Positions 30,009 through 38,885 of a stretch of 39,944 bases of DNA are shown here, piece by piece. The DNA lies in IMG/VR virus record IMGVR_UViG_3300042465_001970, positions 1-39,944 of that record, one strand, 5' to 3'. The position numbers were made by a program, and so were the translations under genes. Position 1 is the stretch's first letter. Each line of letters starts with the position of its first letter. Below the pieces are notes generated by a model. The model had not been told where the DNA came from, made no database searches, and was given only the letters and a program-made list of their open reading frames with translations. The DNA comes from a virus.

Positions 30009-30409
30009 TGGCTACACTAACCGTTAAAAAAGTAAAAAAGCAAACTGGCATGAATCCCATAGCCAGAGCAGTGGCTAGGGAAAACCTACGCAAGTCTGTG
30101 CTTGACCAAAAAATCCAGCTCTATTTTTTAAAAGATGGAGATGCCTGTAGAGACGTAGTAGGGCCAATATTTTTGTTGATGACTGCTTTTGTTTTGGCAG
30201 CAGGCAGAGATAAAAATGTAGGTTCTGACGTGCGTGAGGTACGTATACTCAAAGGTGCAATCTCTGCTTGTGATCAGATGATGACCAATGATTCTTATCG
30301 ATCAGCAAACACCACAACGCTTGATGTGGCTTTAGATTGCGCCATTGAGTTAAGCAAACAGGTTGATCACGTTTTGTTTAACGAGGCTTGGAACGAGCTT
30401 GCAGGGTAA
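30008..30409 (+). CDS. Helical protein ending the early unit (133 aa)
   Basis: The 133-aa product has a basic N-terminus and a mostly helical body (about 40-130) with FLLMTAFVLAAG and DVREVRILKGAISACDQMM segments. The pattern resembles small phage proteins of unknown function found near the end of early operons. It starts in a TAATG overlap and ends just before the convergent terminator. Confidence 0.55.
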   Translation: MATLTVKKVKKQTGMNPIARAVARENLRKSVLDQKIQLYFLKDGDACRDVVGPIFLLMTAFVLAAGRDKNVGSDVREVRILKGAISACDQMMTNDSYRSANTTTLDVALDCAIELSKQVDHVLFNEAWNELAG

Positions 30410-30435
30410 AAAAGAAACCCTGCCGAAGCAGGGTT
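30405..30435 (-). terminator. Terminator at the early/late convergence point
   Basis: An eight-base stem (AACCCTGC at 30416-30423, GCAGGGTT at 30428-30435) closes a four-base loop. On the minus strand the loop is UUCG and a run of Ts follows (complement of 30409-30415), so it should end the late transcript coming from 30476. On the plus strand the stem is the same but no T-run follows, so it terminates the early unit only weakly. Confidence 0.85.
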
Positions 30436-30475
30436 AAAGATGGCAACTGCTCGTGAAGGAGTCAGCCATTACATC

Positions 30476-32542
30476 TTACTTTGTTTTCCTCATCTCCGCT
30501 TCAATTTCTGCTTCGATGTCAGGCCCTGTCATTTTGTAACCTGGAGGCATAGGCATTTCTTCATCAATGTTCCCTGCAGGCATGTTAGGGTCCATAGGGG
30601 CAGGAGCATATGCAGCAGTTGAACCCATGATAGCACCAGTCTCACCAGTATTCAGCTTTTGAACTGTCTGTTGGGCTTTAGCAGAATTGCGCTCTAGGAT
30701 CTTTACGGCAGCAGCTACTTCTTCAGGCTTTGAAGAAGAAAGAAGCTTTGCAACTTTTGCAGCAACATCATCGCTGATGCCTGATTTTGTTGCAGTAGTT
30801 GCAGCCAAGTTCATCAAAGAATTGACCCATCCACCAGTTATGGAGTTGCCGACAAAAGCATTGACTGCGCTTTCACCTTCATCAAAAGCTTCAATGCCGG
30901 CTAATCTTCTAGCTGAAGGAGAGCCTGACAAAATTTTATTTGCTTGCTGGAAAAGCTGGTTTTCACGCTGCAATGCAGCTTCAAACAAATCAAATTTTGC
31001 CTGACTTGGGAACAATGCCTTAAGCCTATCTTTAGCTTCTGGAGAACCAATCACGCGCTGAGCTGCATTGATGTTGCCGCTAGGGTCCATCACTGTAGCA
31101 TATATGTTGCGGATAGCACCTGTCTTAAAGGCTTCTTGTTCTGCTGCACTGAAACCCTTCATCATGGAAACAACTTGCTCAGGGTCTAGCTTCTTAAAGT
31201 CAGACATGCCTGTACGCAAAGCATCTAGCACTTCTGCATCGCCAGCGTATTGAGCCCTAGCCGTTTTATAGGCAGAAACACCATCAACTTCTGTGGCTTT
31301 GTCTAGTGCAGCAACCATAGACTTTTTCAAGTCTTTTAAGCTGTTAGCTTCTGCGCTGGACATTCCTTCGCCTCTGTAACCTTTATCGATTACGGCGTCC
31401 ATGCCTCGCTTGATGTAGTCAAGTGTACGTACATCAGGCAACTTTGCCAAAGTGATATTGCCTGCTTCATCGCCAATAAAGATGTCATCTAGCACAAACT
31501 TGCGTGGGTCTTCTCCACGCAATTCTGCTGCAAGCTTTTCATTATCAGCAATCTTTTTGGCTTCATCAAAAAACGTTTTAAACCTAGGATTCTGCAAAAC
31601 CCTGGTAATTGTAGGGTCATTGACCGTGCCAAAGTTGTAAGCTTCGTCATACAAAGTACTTGCATTGGCACGCAGATTTTGAACCATGTCTTGTTCTTGC
31701 TGGTAGAAGTTGCCTTCATTTCCAACACCGCGTTTTGTCTGGCCAACTACACGTTCTCTTATTCCTGCTTTATTGGCTTCAAGCACATCGGCAAGAGCGT
31801 CGCCAGCTCTTTCGCTTTTAGCGGTAACAATCTCTGCAAGACCAACGGTTGGCCTAGTTGTGTTTGCCAAGGTAGAAGGCACTCCAGCAGCTCTATCCAG
31901 CGACATTGAAGCAGCAGCTTCTTTTGGTGTAATGCCTGAACGTTCTAGTGCTGTATTGACTTTTGCAGCAGCACGGCTTTCAATGTAACCAGGATCGCGA
32001 CTCAATCGGTCTCTTGCAAATGTTGCAAGATCTTTGCCGCCACGAATTACAACAGGCGCAGCTGTTCCAAGTACAACGCCTGCGGCACCACCGCCGACAG
32101 CACCAATACCTCTTTCACCGGGTTGTGCAGAACCTGCACCAGAAACAGCACCTGTAGTACCGCCGACTGTGGCTCCTCTAGCTAGAGGATTATTAGGCAA
32201 AGCTTTTCCAATTTGAGAAGAAAGTCTTGACAAAGCACCGGCAGAACGAGCACCTGCTACAGCTGCTGCAGGAGCAGCCGCTCCGCCTGTTGCAGGAGTT
32301 GCCAACATTGCAGCTAAAGCCGGTGCAGCACCGCCTGTAAACTCAAGGGTAGGAGCCAAAAGAGGATTTTCTTGAGAATACTGAGCGTACTCTTTATTGA
32401 TCTTGGCAAGTTCAGTTTCGTAGCCTTTGCTGCCGGCTAGTTTAGAACGAAGCCAAGCTTCAGCTTCATCGCCCCAACCCATACCTAGGCCTTGGCCTAT
32501 TGCAGCGCGCGCTGCTCCAACATAAGGGTTTACTGTAGCCAT
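30476..32542 (-). CDS. Internal virion (ejection) protein, 688 aa
   Basis: The 688-aa protein is long and mostly helical, with no cysteine. The N-terminus has GMGWGDEAEAWLRSK, residues about 65-180 are rich in Ala and Gly and hydrophobic enough for membrane insertion (GGAAPALAAMLATPATGGAA and GAVGGGAAGVVLGTAAPVVI), and the remainder is a long helical rod ending in a Pro/Met-rich tail. This is the pattern of podovirus ejection proteins that leave the head and form a trans-envelope channel. It is the last gene of the late unit and sits just before the terminator. Specific family is not recognised. Confidence 0.65.
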   Translation of the reverse strand: MATVNPYVGAARAAIGQGLGMGWGDEAEAWLRSKLAGSKGYETELAKINKEYAQYSQENPLLAPTLEFTGGAAPALAAMLATPATGGAAAPAAAVAGARSAGALSRLSSQIGKALPNNPLARGATVGGTTGAVSGAGSAQPGERGIGAVGGGAAGVVLGTAAPVVIRGGKDLATFARDRLSRDPGYIESRAAAKVNTALERSGITPKEAAASMSLDRAAGVPSTLANTTRPTVGLAEIVTAKSERAGDALADVLEANKAGIRERVVGQTKRGVGNEGNFYQQEQDMVQNLRANASTLYDEAYNFGTVNDPTITRVLQNPRFKTFFDEAKKIADNEKLAAELRGEDPRKFVLDDIFIGDEAGNITLAKLPDVRTLDYIKRGMDAVIDKGYRGEGMSSAEANSLKDLKKSMVAALDKATEVDGVSAYKTARAQYAGDAEVLDALRTGMSDFKKLDPEQVVSMMKGFSAAEQEAFKTGAIRNIYATVMDPSGNINAAQRVIGSPEAKDRLKALFPSQAKFDLFEAALQRENQLFQQANKILSGSPSARRLAGIEAFDEGESAVNAFVGNSITGGWVNSLMNLAATTATKSGISDDVAAKVAKLLSSSKPEEVAAAVKILERNSAKAQQTVQKLNTGETGAIMGSTAAYAPAPMDPNMPAGNIDEEMPMPPGYKMTGPDIEAEIEAEMRKTK

Positions 32543-34977
32543 TACTCGGTTCCTCCATCAATTGTAGATGTAGTATCGCGGTAAACACCTTGGTTAATAT
32601 CGACCAGGCGTTTAGCGTGACGAGCTCTAACAGACTGAAGTGCCTTATAAGCATTCTTCATGATTCTTCCTCGTTCCTCAATACTCTTAGCACCTAAGCC
32701 TTGAACGTCTTGCAAAGCTTTACGTTCATCATTAGAAATGGCACCAGGGAAGGTAGACTTTAACTGAGCAAGAGCTGCTTTTTCAAGCAGGTTTTCTTGT
32801 TCACGTGTAGCCACAACTTTAGGATGCTTGGAGTTAGTAACTTCCAGAGCTTTTCTCTGAGCCATGTCACTTATAGACGTGTCAAAAGTATTTGGGTTTA
32901 AAGCAAAAGCTTGTTTCAAAATACCAAGAGCAGAATCTGTTTGAGCCAGTGTGTCTTCAGTTTCAGTTTTAAGTTTTACTTCAGGGCCGGTCAACTTAGC
33001 CTGTTGAGCTTTCTGATTTTGGAATTTTTCTTGGTTCAAAGCAAGGTTAGCTTGAGCAGTAGAAACGTTAGCAAGTGCCGCGCTAATCTGAGCCATCTTA
33101 CCTTCCACGTTTAGATTACCAATCTCACCAACTCGCTTCTGATACTCAGGGGTTCCTGGTTTAAGACCTTCGTCAAGAGCTTGCTTACCGGCAGCAGACT
33201 GAGGTTCGCCGGACTTAATGTAGTCTTTGATGAGCTCTGTTGCAATTGTTCGTTTGTCTTTCATCTCTTCAGCAGACAAAGCACGCAGCGTGTTCAAGTC
33301 TTCTTTTGAAGCAGCCATTTTTAATTTTTGAGCTTCAAGACCAAGAGCAAGTTTCTCCCTAGCAGAAGCGCGTTTACCTTTGGCGTATTCTCCCAGCTCT
33401 TTACCGACCATGCCAAGGTTCTCGCTGAACTGGCCAGTCTTAGTAGGTGCGCCAAACGCAGCAGCTAATCGGAAATACATCTCTGCTTTAGAGCTTTGAG
33501 CGTCTTCAGGCGAACTCATAGCTGTTTTGAGCATGTTGGCAAACGCATCGCTTTCAGCTTTAGCAGCAGCACGTGCAGTTTTTAAATCTTCAGCGTATGC
33601 GCTGTCTTTAGGACCGTACGCAGCGAGCAGGGCTTGAATGTTACCTAGGCGCTCATTGCCAAACGGCACTGCTGCTTTAGGGGCAACAGGCGCTGCAGGT
33701 GCTACAGCAACAGGAACAACTTCTGCAACAGGAGCAGCTGGCATTGGATCAGCTTTAAGATTATTAGTGGCAATCTCTGTCAAGACTGACTTAGGCGGAG
33801 CAGCAACAGCAGGCGCAGGCATTAAGTCAATTGTGACAGGAAGCGGAGGTGTGCTCATGTCTACGGGATAAGTTACAGCATCTGCTGAAGGAGTAAAAAA
33901 CCTGTTTTTAAAGTCTTCCTCTTCCTCAACGCTGCCATAACCGCTAGGCAACTTAACTGCGCCGGCAGTTTGGTAGTGAGTTTTTACCTGACCGCCTTGC
34001 GCATACTTGTTAGCAAGGTCGTGAACAGAGCCACCGTAGGCTTTTTTAACAGCTGCAGCTTTAGCTGCTTCATCTGCAGCCGCTTGTGCAAATGTAGAGT
34101 TTAAATTTTCAGGTTTAAATGTCCCGCTAGAAAGCTGGTTCATCCAGTAGTTGTATCCTGGAGCATCAATGAAACCTTTAGGTCCACCTTCCCAACTACG
34201 ACCGATACTTTTATAAGCATCAACGATGTTCTGGTTGTAAGTCGGATAGGCTCTTGCGGTAAGTTGCGCCCAGTCACCTTCAGCCGGTTTGCCAAAAGTG
34301 CTAGTTGTTGCATTGCGCAAGTCGGCGTCAGTGTAACCAATGCCACGCTGCTGCAGATAGTAGTCAGACTTAGCCTGTGGAGAATCGTTAATCATTGACG
34401 CATTCACTGCGCCGTAAGTTGGGTTCTTAAGCTGATTGCCATAATAGCTACCAGTTGCGTTGTAGACGTCTTGGTTGCTAATGCCGTACTTCTTCATGTA
34501 GTCTTGATTGGACTGAGTAGAAGCATATGGATTGTCTGCAATGTATTGTTTGGTGTTGGCGTTAAATTTGTCAATGCCCATACCTTGCCCAGTGGCATCA
34601 TTTTTAGTGGTATTAGTTGCAAATTTCATGGCATCAGACATAGGCCTGTTGCCAGTATCAAACTGACTTTGCAAATACATTGGGGTATTTGACAAACGAT
34701 TCTGATAGTCAGTCTTATACGTGTCGTATGACTTTTGGTCAAGACCGTACTTACGAAACGCTTCATTGAAAGCAGTTTTGTCTTTTGCGTAAGCATCAGC
34801 ATCTGCTTTCTGTTTATCAAAAGCAGTTTGTGCAGCTTTTGCAGCATCATCATCGCCAGCTGGTCGTTCACCCGTAGGAGCAACTGGTATTGTAGGAGCA
34901 TTGGCACCAGAATAGTTAGCCATACCTGGAGTATTTACCCCGTATTGCTTCATAATTCGATTGAGTTCAAATCCCAT
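32542..34977 (-). CDS. Internal virion protein with DUF4214-like motif, 811 aa
   Basis: The 811-aa protein has a disordered Pro-rich start, a helical segment (about 45-100), repeat-like Tyr/Asn/Gly-rich regions (100-270), and IDAPGYNYWMNQLSSGTF at about 270-287. That stretch resembles DUF4214 motifs (D-x-x-G-x-x-Y-W-x-x-x-L). Two A-(Y/Q)-GG-(S/Q)-V motifs occur at about 314-318 and 326-330. A Pro/Ala-rich linker (about 380-440) leads to a long coiled coil (about 450-780). Size and neighbours fit an ejected inner-core or tail-needle protein. TAATG coupling links it to the 688-aa gene. Confidence 0.65.
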   Translation of the reverse strand: MGFELNRIMKQYGVNTPGMANYSGANAPTIPVAPTGERPAGDDDAAKAAQTAFDKQKADADAYAKDKTAFNEAFRKYGLDQKSYDTYKTDYQNRLSNTPMYLQSQFDTGNRPMSDAMKFATNTTKNDATGQGMGIDKFNANTKQYIADNPYASTQSNQDYMKKYGISNQDVYNATGSYYGNQLKNPTYGAVNASMINDSPQAKSDYYLQQRGIGYTDADLRNATTSTFGKPAEGDWAQLTARAYPTYNQNIVDAYKSIGRSWEGGPKGFIDAPGYNYWMNQLSSGTFKPENLNSTFAQAAADEAAKAAAVKKAYGGSVHDLANKYAQGGQVKTHYQTAGAVKLPSGYGSVEEEEDFKNRFFTPSADAVTYPVDMSTPPLPVTIDLMPAPAVAAPPKSVLTEIATNNLKADPMPAAPVAEVVPVAVAPAAPVAPKAAVPFGNERLGNIQALLAAYGPKDSAYAEDLKTARAAAKAESDAFANMLKTAMSSPEDAQSSKAEMYFRLAAAFGAPTKTGQFSENLGMVGKELGEYAKGKRASAREKLALGLEAQKLKMAASKEDLNTLRALSAEEMKDKRTIATELIKDYIKSGEPQSAAGKQALDEGLKPGTPEYQKRVGEIGNLNVEGKMAQISAALANVSTAQANLALNQEKFQNQKAQQAKLTGPEVKLKTETEDTLAQTDSALGILKQAFALNPNTFDTSISDMAQRKALEVTNSKHPKVVATREQENLLEKAALAQLKSTFPGAISNDERKALQDVQGLGAKSIEERGRIMKNAYKALQSVRARHAKRLVDINQGVYRDTTSTIDGGTE

Positions 34978-34986
34978 ATCTGCTCC

Positions 34987-36330
34987 TTAACCTAAGCTGC
35001 TCAAGCCCTTAGCCGTATACGTAGCTGCGGCCAATTGAGACAAAGGCGAAGCTGAGTATGTGGCGCCGGTTGAACCGCCAGACTGTGATGTTGTTTGTGG
35101 TGTGATTGGAGCCATGCCCCGAATCTGCGTACTAAGGAAGTCCGCTTGTTGTCTAGGATATAGTTGCTGCGCATCAAATTGTGCTTTAGCAGCATTAAGT
35201 TGTTGCTGCATTTGATTCTGTTGAGCCGCTCCAGCTCCTTCAAGAGCTGCAACATCAGCAGAGCGCATAGCTTGTTCTTGCTGTTGCATATTTGCAAACT
35301 GGCTAAGCGCAGACATTTGACGTTGATAATCAGCAGCTTGAGCAGCTTGAGCAGCTTGAGCGGCGTTAAGACCAAACTGCTGCTGAGCTTGACCAGCTCC
35401 TGTTTGAGCTTGACCCAAAGAAGCAAGATTTTGTTGCTGTTGAGCTGTCAAGCCTCCTGCCGTAGAAGCAAGATTTTGATACTGACCTGCTCCTTGCAAA
35501 ACGCGAGAAAGGTCTGCACCAGAGATGCTGCCCACAGTTCCAGCCAATTGAGCTTGGCGTGCAAGATCTGCTTGAGAAGCACTAAGAGCTTGACCATAAC
35601 CCTGGTTAGCCAGTTGAGCTTGTTGATTAAGTATAGCTTCTTGAGTATCACGCAATGCTCGTGAGCCAAACTCACCCATCCTAGTACCGCCAAATTGACC
35701 TGCTTTAATAAACGCGTCAGATACACCAGGTAGTAAGTTCTCGCTCAAATTACGAGCACCTTGTTTAGCAATTGCATCCATGACTCCTGTTTGATAAGGA
35801 GACATGTAGTCTTTAATTCCTGCAGAAGCAGTACCTGCTGCAGCAGTAAGATATGGGTCAGCCGCAGTCAAAGCTTTGTCAGCTAGTGCCGATGCAGTTG
35901 TTGTATCGGCTTTTGTCAAATATGGATTAGCCGCACCCATAATGTCTTGCTTACCTGCTTGGTCAAAATAACTTTGCCCGGTGGTCAACTGACCTAAAGC
36001 TGTTGCAGGAGCTTGTAAGTATTTATTCTGAGCTGCAGTTAAAGTGTCGGCAGTACCTTTGCTGCCAAAACCGTACATGTCAGTCTGAGCTTTATCAAGA
36101 TCTTGTTGATAAAAACCTTGATTAGCTTGTACATTTTTGTAGGCTTGTTGCTGCAATGGAGAAAGCTCAGCAACAGTTGGCATGTCATAAGCTTGAAAAG
36201 GCTTATTAGCAAGGTTTGTTGCAACTTGGATTTGGTTATAAATTGCATCCTGCATCCACTTTGGTGTCTCAGTAGATGAGGTTGCATAAGACGTTGCGGT
36301 CTGTGGAGACCCTTGGAATAAGCTACCCAT
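34987..36330 (-). CDS. Ala/Gln-rich internal virion protein, 447 aa
   Basis: The 447-aa product starts MGSLFQGSPQTATSYATSST and is dominated by Ala and Gln helices (about 60-410), with runs such as AAQAAQAADYQRQMSALSQF and GAGAAQQNQMQQQLNAAKAQ. It ends in a Ser/Thr/Gly tail. Similar Q/A-rich proteins occur among the inner-core and tail genes of many environmental podoviruses. It is coupled by TAATG to the upstream 628-aa gene. It probably assembles with the other two internal proteins. Confidence 0.65.
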   Translation of the reverse strand: MGSLFQGSPQTATSYATSSTETPKWMQDAIYNQIQVATNLANKPFQAYDMPTVAELSPLQQQAYKNVQANQGFYQQDLDKAQTDMYGFGSKGTADTLTAAQNKYLQAPATALGQLTTGQSYFDQAGKQDIMGAANPYLTKADTTTASALADKALTAADPYLTAAAGTASAGIKDYMSPYQTGVMDAIAKQGARNLSENLLPGVSDAFIKAGQFGGTRMGEFGSRALRDTQEAILNQQAQLANQGYGQALSASQADLARQAQLAGTVGSISGADLSRVLQGAGQYQNLASTAGGLTAQQQQNLASLGQAQTGAGQAQQQFGLNAAQAAQAAQAADYQRQMSALSQFANMQQQEQAMRSADVAALEGAGAAQQNQMQQQLNAAKAQFDAQQLYPRQQADFLSTQIRGMAPITPQTTSQSGGSTGATYSASPLSQLAAATYTAKGLSSLG

Positions 36331-38216
36331 TATGCAAACTCCTTCAAATATGACAAGGGAGACTTAGCATTAGGGCTAATCTTACCTTTTGCCAAAGTTT
36401 TACCTTTATGCGCACGAATGTTTTGGCGCATAGCTTCAAGGCGCTTAGCTCCTTCTTTATTGGAGCCATCCCCTAGCATTGCAACTGTTTCTGCATCAAT
36501 CACATATTCACCATCAGATAGTTTTGCATCAATGGTGTCTGCTCGACCAGAACCGGCGCCTTGCGCAAACCGGGCTACAGCTGACAGAGCGCCGCCGCGT
36601 GCTTTATTGACAATCGGCGCTTGAGGAATATTATACAATCCTTGCTGTGAAGCCACTTCGCCGGGTTGTGTCTGTGCATAGCCTGTAATCTTTGGCCAGT
36701 TAGCAGCCATGAACTGGTCAAGGCTCATATTAGATGCATTGGCATCAGTCTGCATTTTGTTCCAGTCCCAAGTAACCGAAGGGCGATTGAAATACTCTTG
36801 CTGCTCTGGAGACATCTTAGCAATGGCTTCTTGAGCTGCAGGTGGCGGTTTCTGTAAGGCGCTTATAAGGCTTAAACCGCCTAGCACTTTACCTGTCATT
36901 CCCATGCCGGTATCAGCTTTGGCACCTGGAGTTGTAGTCGAAGGCGTTGTGCTTTCAAACGGGCTACCTTTAAGAGCCTTTTGCATAAACGTTGGTTCGG
37001 CTGCTTTCCATTCAACAACACCGGATTGAGGATTGACCTGATAAGAACCTGCATCTACTTTAAAGCCAACTTTACCTGTTGTTGTGTCAAGTTGGTAAGT
37101 GCCTGTTCGACCCTGTGCGTCTATTCCTGTGCTTCCTGGAGCTTGAGCCGTAGTACCATCTGGTAGGGTAACTGTTTTAGGTGCTGCGGCATCGCCTGTT
37201 TTAAGGCCATCAACCACGGCATCAGAAGGCTTCATATTTGTTTGAATGCCTTTTAAAAGACCTGAAGTCACACCGATAGTAGCCGCTGTTTTAGGGTCAA
37301 AACCTGAAGTAAATGCATCGCCAAAACTTTTTCCGGCAGCACTAATTCCTTGTTCAAATGCTGTTGGACCGCCAAAGTTTTGACCTGCAAGTTGGCCAAT
37401 AGCACCTCCAGCAACACCTTGCAAAGCACCTTTAACCACACCTTGACCTGTCAAAGCACCTGCTGCACCACCAACTAAACCGCCACCAATAACATTTTGT
37501 GCAAATTCAGACGCTCCTGGAGCAACAAACTTACCAGCTGCACCGCCTAGACCTCCGCCTAAGCCGCCCATAATGGCGCCTTTTTTCCAATCTCCACCGC
37601 CAAGTGCAGAGCTTGCGCCACCAATAATAGCTCCACCAAGTATTGAAGCGCCGATACCTGAAGCGCCTAATGCACCTCCGATAGCTGCTCCAAGACCAGG
37701 AACAAAAATGGCCAGGGCAATAGGCGCAACTGTCGCAATGATCTGCTTAAGCCCTTTGTATTCACGCAAACCTGTGTTAGGGTTAATTGCACCTGAACCT
37801 CCCATACGCCTAAGCATTTCTGCTTCGCGGTCATTGATGTGAGCTAGTTGAGTATCTCCGCCTCGACCCCCAGATTGCAAGCGCCTAGCCGCAACAGCCA
37901 AGCCGCCACGAGCATAACCTTGCTTTTTTAACCGGTCTTGCAGACCATAGAAAGCAATAAGCATAGAGACGATAAACACTTGATCAAACTGTTCAGGGAA
38001 CATGTTTGCGTCAATATCGCCGTCTGCAATAGCGGCTGCTCTCACTTCTTCGTATTTGTCTGGATTCTGGAGTACAAACTCTAAAATCTTAATCGCTTCA
38101 TCAAGGTCTTCTGGCACAATGGGCATGCGCGCAACTTGTGCTTCCATTGCATCGACGGCTTGTGCATACTGAGGATCTTGCTCAGCCATTTGCATGATTG
38201 CGTTTCTAATTTCCAT
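36330..38216 (-). CDS. Virion protein with glycine-zipper membrane region and SDGEYVIDAETV tail, 628 aa
   Basis: The 628-aa protein has a helical N-terminal domain (1-98), a YARGGLAV motif (101-108), a strongly hydrophobic glycine-zipper region (about 157-290, e.g. IIATVAPIALAIFVPGLGAA) fit for pore formation, a beta-rich middle, and a C-terminal motif (about 539-610: ARGGALSAVARFAQGAG ... SDGEYVIDAETVAMLGDG ... NIRAHKGK). I have seen that tail in many uncultured podovirus tail/injection proteins. Its likely role is membrane penetration during DNA ejection. It overlaps the GNAT-like gene by 11 bases. Confidence 0.65.
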   Translation of the reverse strand: MEIRNAIMQMAEQDPQYAQAVDAMEAQVARMPIVPEDLDEAIKILEFVLQNPDKYEEVRAAAIADGDIDANMFPEQFDQVFIVSMLIAFYGLQDRLKKQGYARGGLAVAARRLQSGGRGGDTQLAHINDREAEMLRRMGGSGAINPNTGLREYKGLKQIIATVAPIALAIFVPGLGAAIGGALGASGIGASILGGAIIGGASSALGGGDWKKGAIMGGLGGGLGGAAGKFVAPGASEFAQNVIGGGLVGGAAGALTGQGVVKGALQGVAGGAIGQLAGQNFGGPTAFEQGISAAGKSFGDAFTSGFDPKTAATIGVTSGLLKGIQTNMKPSDAVVDGLKTGDAAAPKTVTLPDGTTAQAPGSTGIDAQGRTGTYQLDTTTGKVGFKVDAGSYQVNPQSGVVEWKAAEPTFMQKALKGSPFESTTPSTTTPGAKADTGMGMTGKVLGGLSLISALQKPPPAAQEAIAKMSPEQQEYFNRPSVTWDWNKMQTDANASNMSLDQFMAANWPKITGYAQTQPGEVASQQGLYNIPQAPIVNKARGGALSAVARFAQGAGSGRADTIDAKLSDGEYVIDAETVAMLGDGSNKEGAKRLEAMRQNIRAHKGKTLAKGKISPNAKSPLSYLKEFA

Positions 38217-38652
38217 ATTGACCTCTGTACCAAACGTGTGAATGATAATCCTCAGCTAAAAAGCCATAAATGTGTAAGTCATCATCGATGAAAGACTTAC
38301 GCATCACGCCTTCTAACTTAAACCCGAAATGCTCATTGATCTTTTTAGCTTGAGTGTTTTTACCGCGTAGCAACCCGGTAACCCGTGCTACATGCAGCTT
38401 GTCAAACACAAAACCAAAAACTTCATTAAACATTACCAACATGCCTTTCGGCATCAAACCTTTGCCGCCAATCACAATGCTAAGATCTATGTTGCGCGAT
38501 GTAAAGTTAGTCATCACCACTACACATACAAACTCATCATTCTCATCAACAGCCGACATCGTCCTAAAAAACGATGGTGCATTTTCAAGCTCAAGTTTTG
38601 CACGCGCCCAAGCTTCTGCTTCATCTTCGCGTTCAAAACCAATAAACCGCAT
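38206..38652 (-). CDS. GNAT-like acetyltransferase-fold protein (148 aa)
   Basis: The 148-aa product follows the GNAT order: a helical N-terminus, beta strands FVCVVVMTN, the strand DLSIVIGGKGLMPKGML before the acetyl-CoA loop position, a helix, then VTGLLRGKNTQAKKINEHFG and FKLEGVMRKSFIDDDLHIYG, the N-x-x-A-x-x-x-x-x-x-x-G-F-x-x-E-G pattern of the family. T7-like phages carry a GNAT-related virion protein beside the internal core genes, and the position here is equivalent. Whether it still acetylates is unclear. It is coupled to both neighbours. Confidence 0.7.
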   Translation of the reverse strand: MRFIGFEREDEAEAWARAKLELENAPSFFRTMSAVDENDEFVCVVVMTNFTSRNIDLSIVIGGKGLMPKGMLVMFNEVFGFVFDKLHVARVTGLLRGKNTQAKKINEHFGFKLEGVMRKSFIDDDLHIYGFLAEDYHSHVWYRGQYGN

Positions 38653-38885
38653 TACTCAGTAGCCTGGCAGAACCTTTCGGCCCATTCACGCCAGTCATCA
38701 AAATCGTAAGGTAGAGGAAAGTTTCTACCTAACGTCGTGTTGTTTAAAAACTGCATTGCCCAATTTTGCCAATTATCAACATCATCTAACCGACCGAGAG
38801 CACCATAGCTATCCAAATCAAGAGCAACTTGGTCAGCCCAATCTTGCAGCTGCATGCCTGTGGGTAAAGTAAGACGCACTCTCAT
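38652..38885 (-). CDS. Small tail-region protein (77 aa)
   Basis: The 77-aa acidic, Trp-rich product (WADQVALDLDSYG, NWQNWAMQFLNN, DWREWAERFCQ) has two similar Trp/Leu helices, perhaps an internal duplication. It overlaps the upstream gene (ATGA) and the GNAT-like gene (TAATG). Similar small proteins lie between tail hub and internal protein genes in related phages; a connector or assembly role is likely. Confidence 0.6.
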   Translation of the reverse strand: MRVRLTLPTGMQLQDWADQVALDLDSYGALGRLDDVDNWQNWAMQFLNNTTLGRNFPLPYDFDDWREWAERFCQATE

